Origin: an uncultured Treponema sp.
Lineage (GTDB): Bacteria > Spirochaetota > Spirochaetia > Treponematales > Treponemataceae
Direction: 5' to 3'
Assembly (NCBI GenBank): GCA_938045195.1
Contig: CALINC010000129.1
Location: 1 to 13,300 of the forward strand
DNA: 13,300 nucleotides
This document shows positions 13,249 through 13,300 of the stretch, in pieces. The position numbers and the translations under genes were made by a program. Position 1 is the first letter of the stretch, and each line of letters begins with the position of its first letter. A model generated the notes under the pieces. It searched no databases. It was not told the DNA's origin and saw only the letters and a list, made by a program, of their open reading frames with translations.

Positions 13249-13296
13249 GGCTGTCCAAGAAGTTATTGCCAACAGCAGTAAGGACAGCCTTTTTTT
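13249..13296 (+). terminator. Strong intrinsic terminator on the plus strand
   Basis: GGCTGTCC (13249-13256) pairs with GGACAGCC (13282-13289), an inner stem joins 13263-13269 to 13275-13281 with one G-U pair, and seven Ts follow (13290-13296). It works for rightward transcripts, yet no rightward gene ends here. It sits three bases before the ribosome binding site of the leftward interrupted gene. The GGGGCTGTCCAAGAAGTTA side also looks like the terminal repeat of some insertion sequences; that is a guess. Confidence 0.6.
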
Positions 13297-13300
13297 GTGA

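Overview
The window looks like a chromosome segment of a host-associated Treponema of the T. denticola / T. pedis type. The SecA protein reads almost like the treponemal protein throughout. An HPr kinase gene with the usual treponemal N-terminus sits directly before an HPr gene. There is a cystalysin-like lyase, there are Rpn-type nuclease/transposase genes of the kind that are multicopy in treponemes, and the DNA is AT-rich. The species call is inference from remembered protein families; no search was run.

Positions 1-7960 are a housekeeping and metabolic block. A leftward hairpin-rich leader (18-196) is followed by secA (518-3268), a GNAT acetyltransferase one base downstream (3270-3716), and methylaspartate ammonia-lyase with its own promoter (3830-5065). 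A shared terminator (5074-5101) separates these from three leftward genes: a MalY/PatB (cystalysin-like) PLP lyase (5123-6310) and the hprK-ptsH pair (7920-6653). MAL and the lyase are amino-acid catabolic enzymes, which fits a fermenting treponeme. HprK phosphorylates HPr on Ser46, a regulatory pair kept in treponemes that lack a full sugar PTS. Three genes (secA, malY-type, hprK) have promoter-like -35/-10 pairs whose -10 box ends only 6-8 bases before the ATG, and none has a clear Shine-Dalgarno sequence. This suggests leaderless mRNAs.

Positions 7960-13300 are an accessory, rearranged block. It holds a transposase N-terminal fragment fused to an orphan Rpn C-terminal tail (8021-8444) and a possible zinc-ribbon remnant (8503-8625). 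Next comes a large lipoprotein gene (8779-11167) whose signal peptide and body are in different frames, separated by a C10 tract; nine Cs would restore the full protein. Beyond it lie a large symmetric hairpin complex (11179-11338), a second orphan Rpn tail (11344-11535), an intact Rpn-type nuclease gene (11538-12440) with a hairpin-rich leader, and an unidentified gene interrupted by an in-frame TGA (12730-13233).

The most interesting items are the poly-C contingency locus on a mosaic lipoprotein, the repeated orphan Rpn tail modules, the leaderless promoter trio, and the hairpin arrays. I saw no CRISPR array, tRNA or rRNA.
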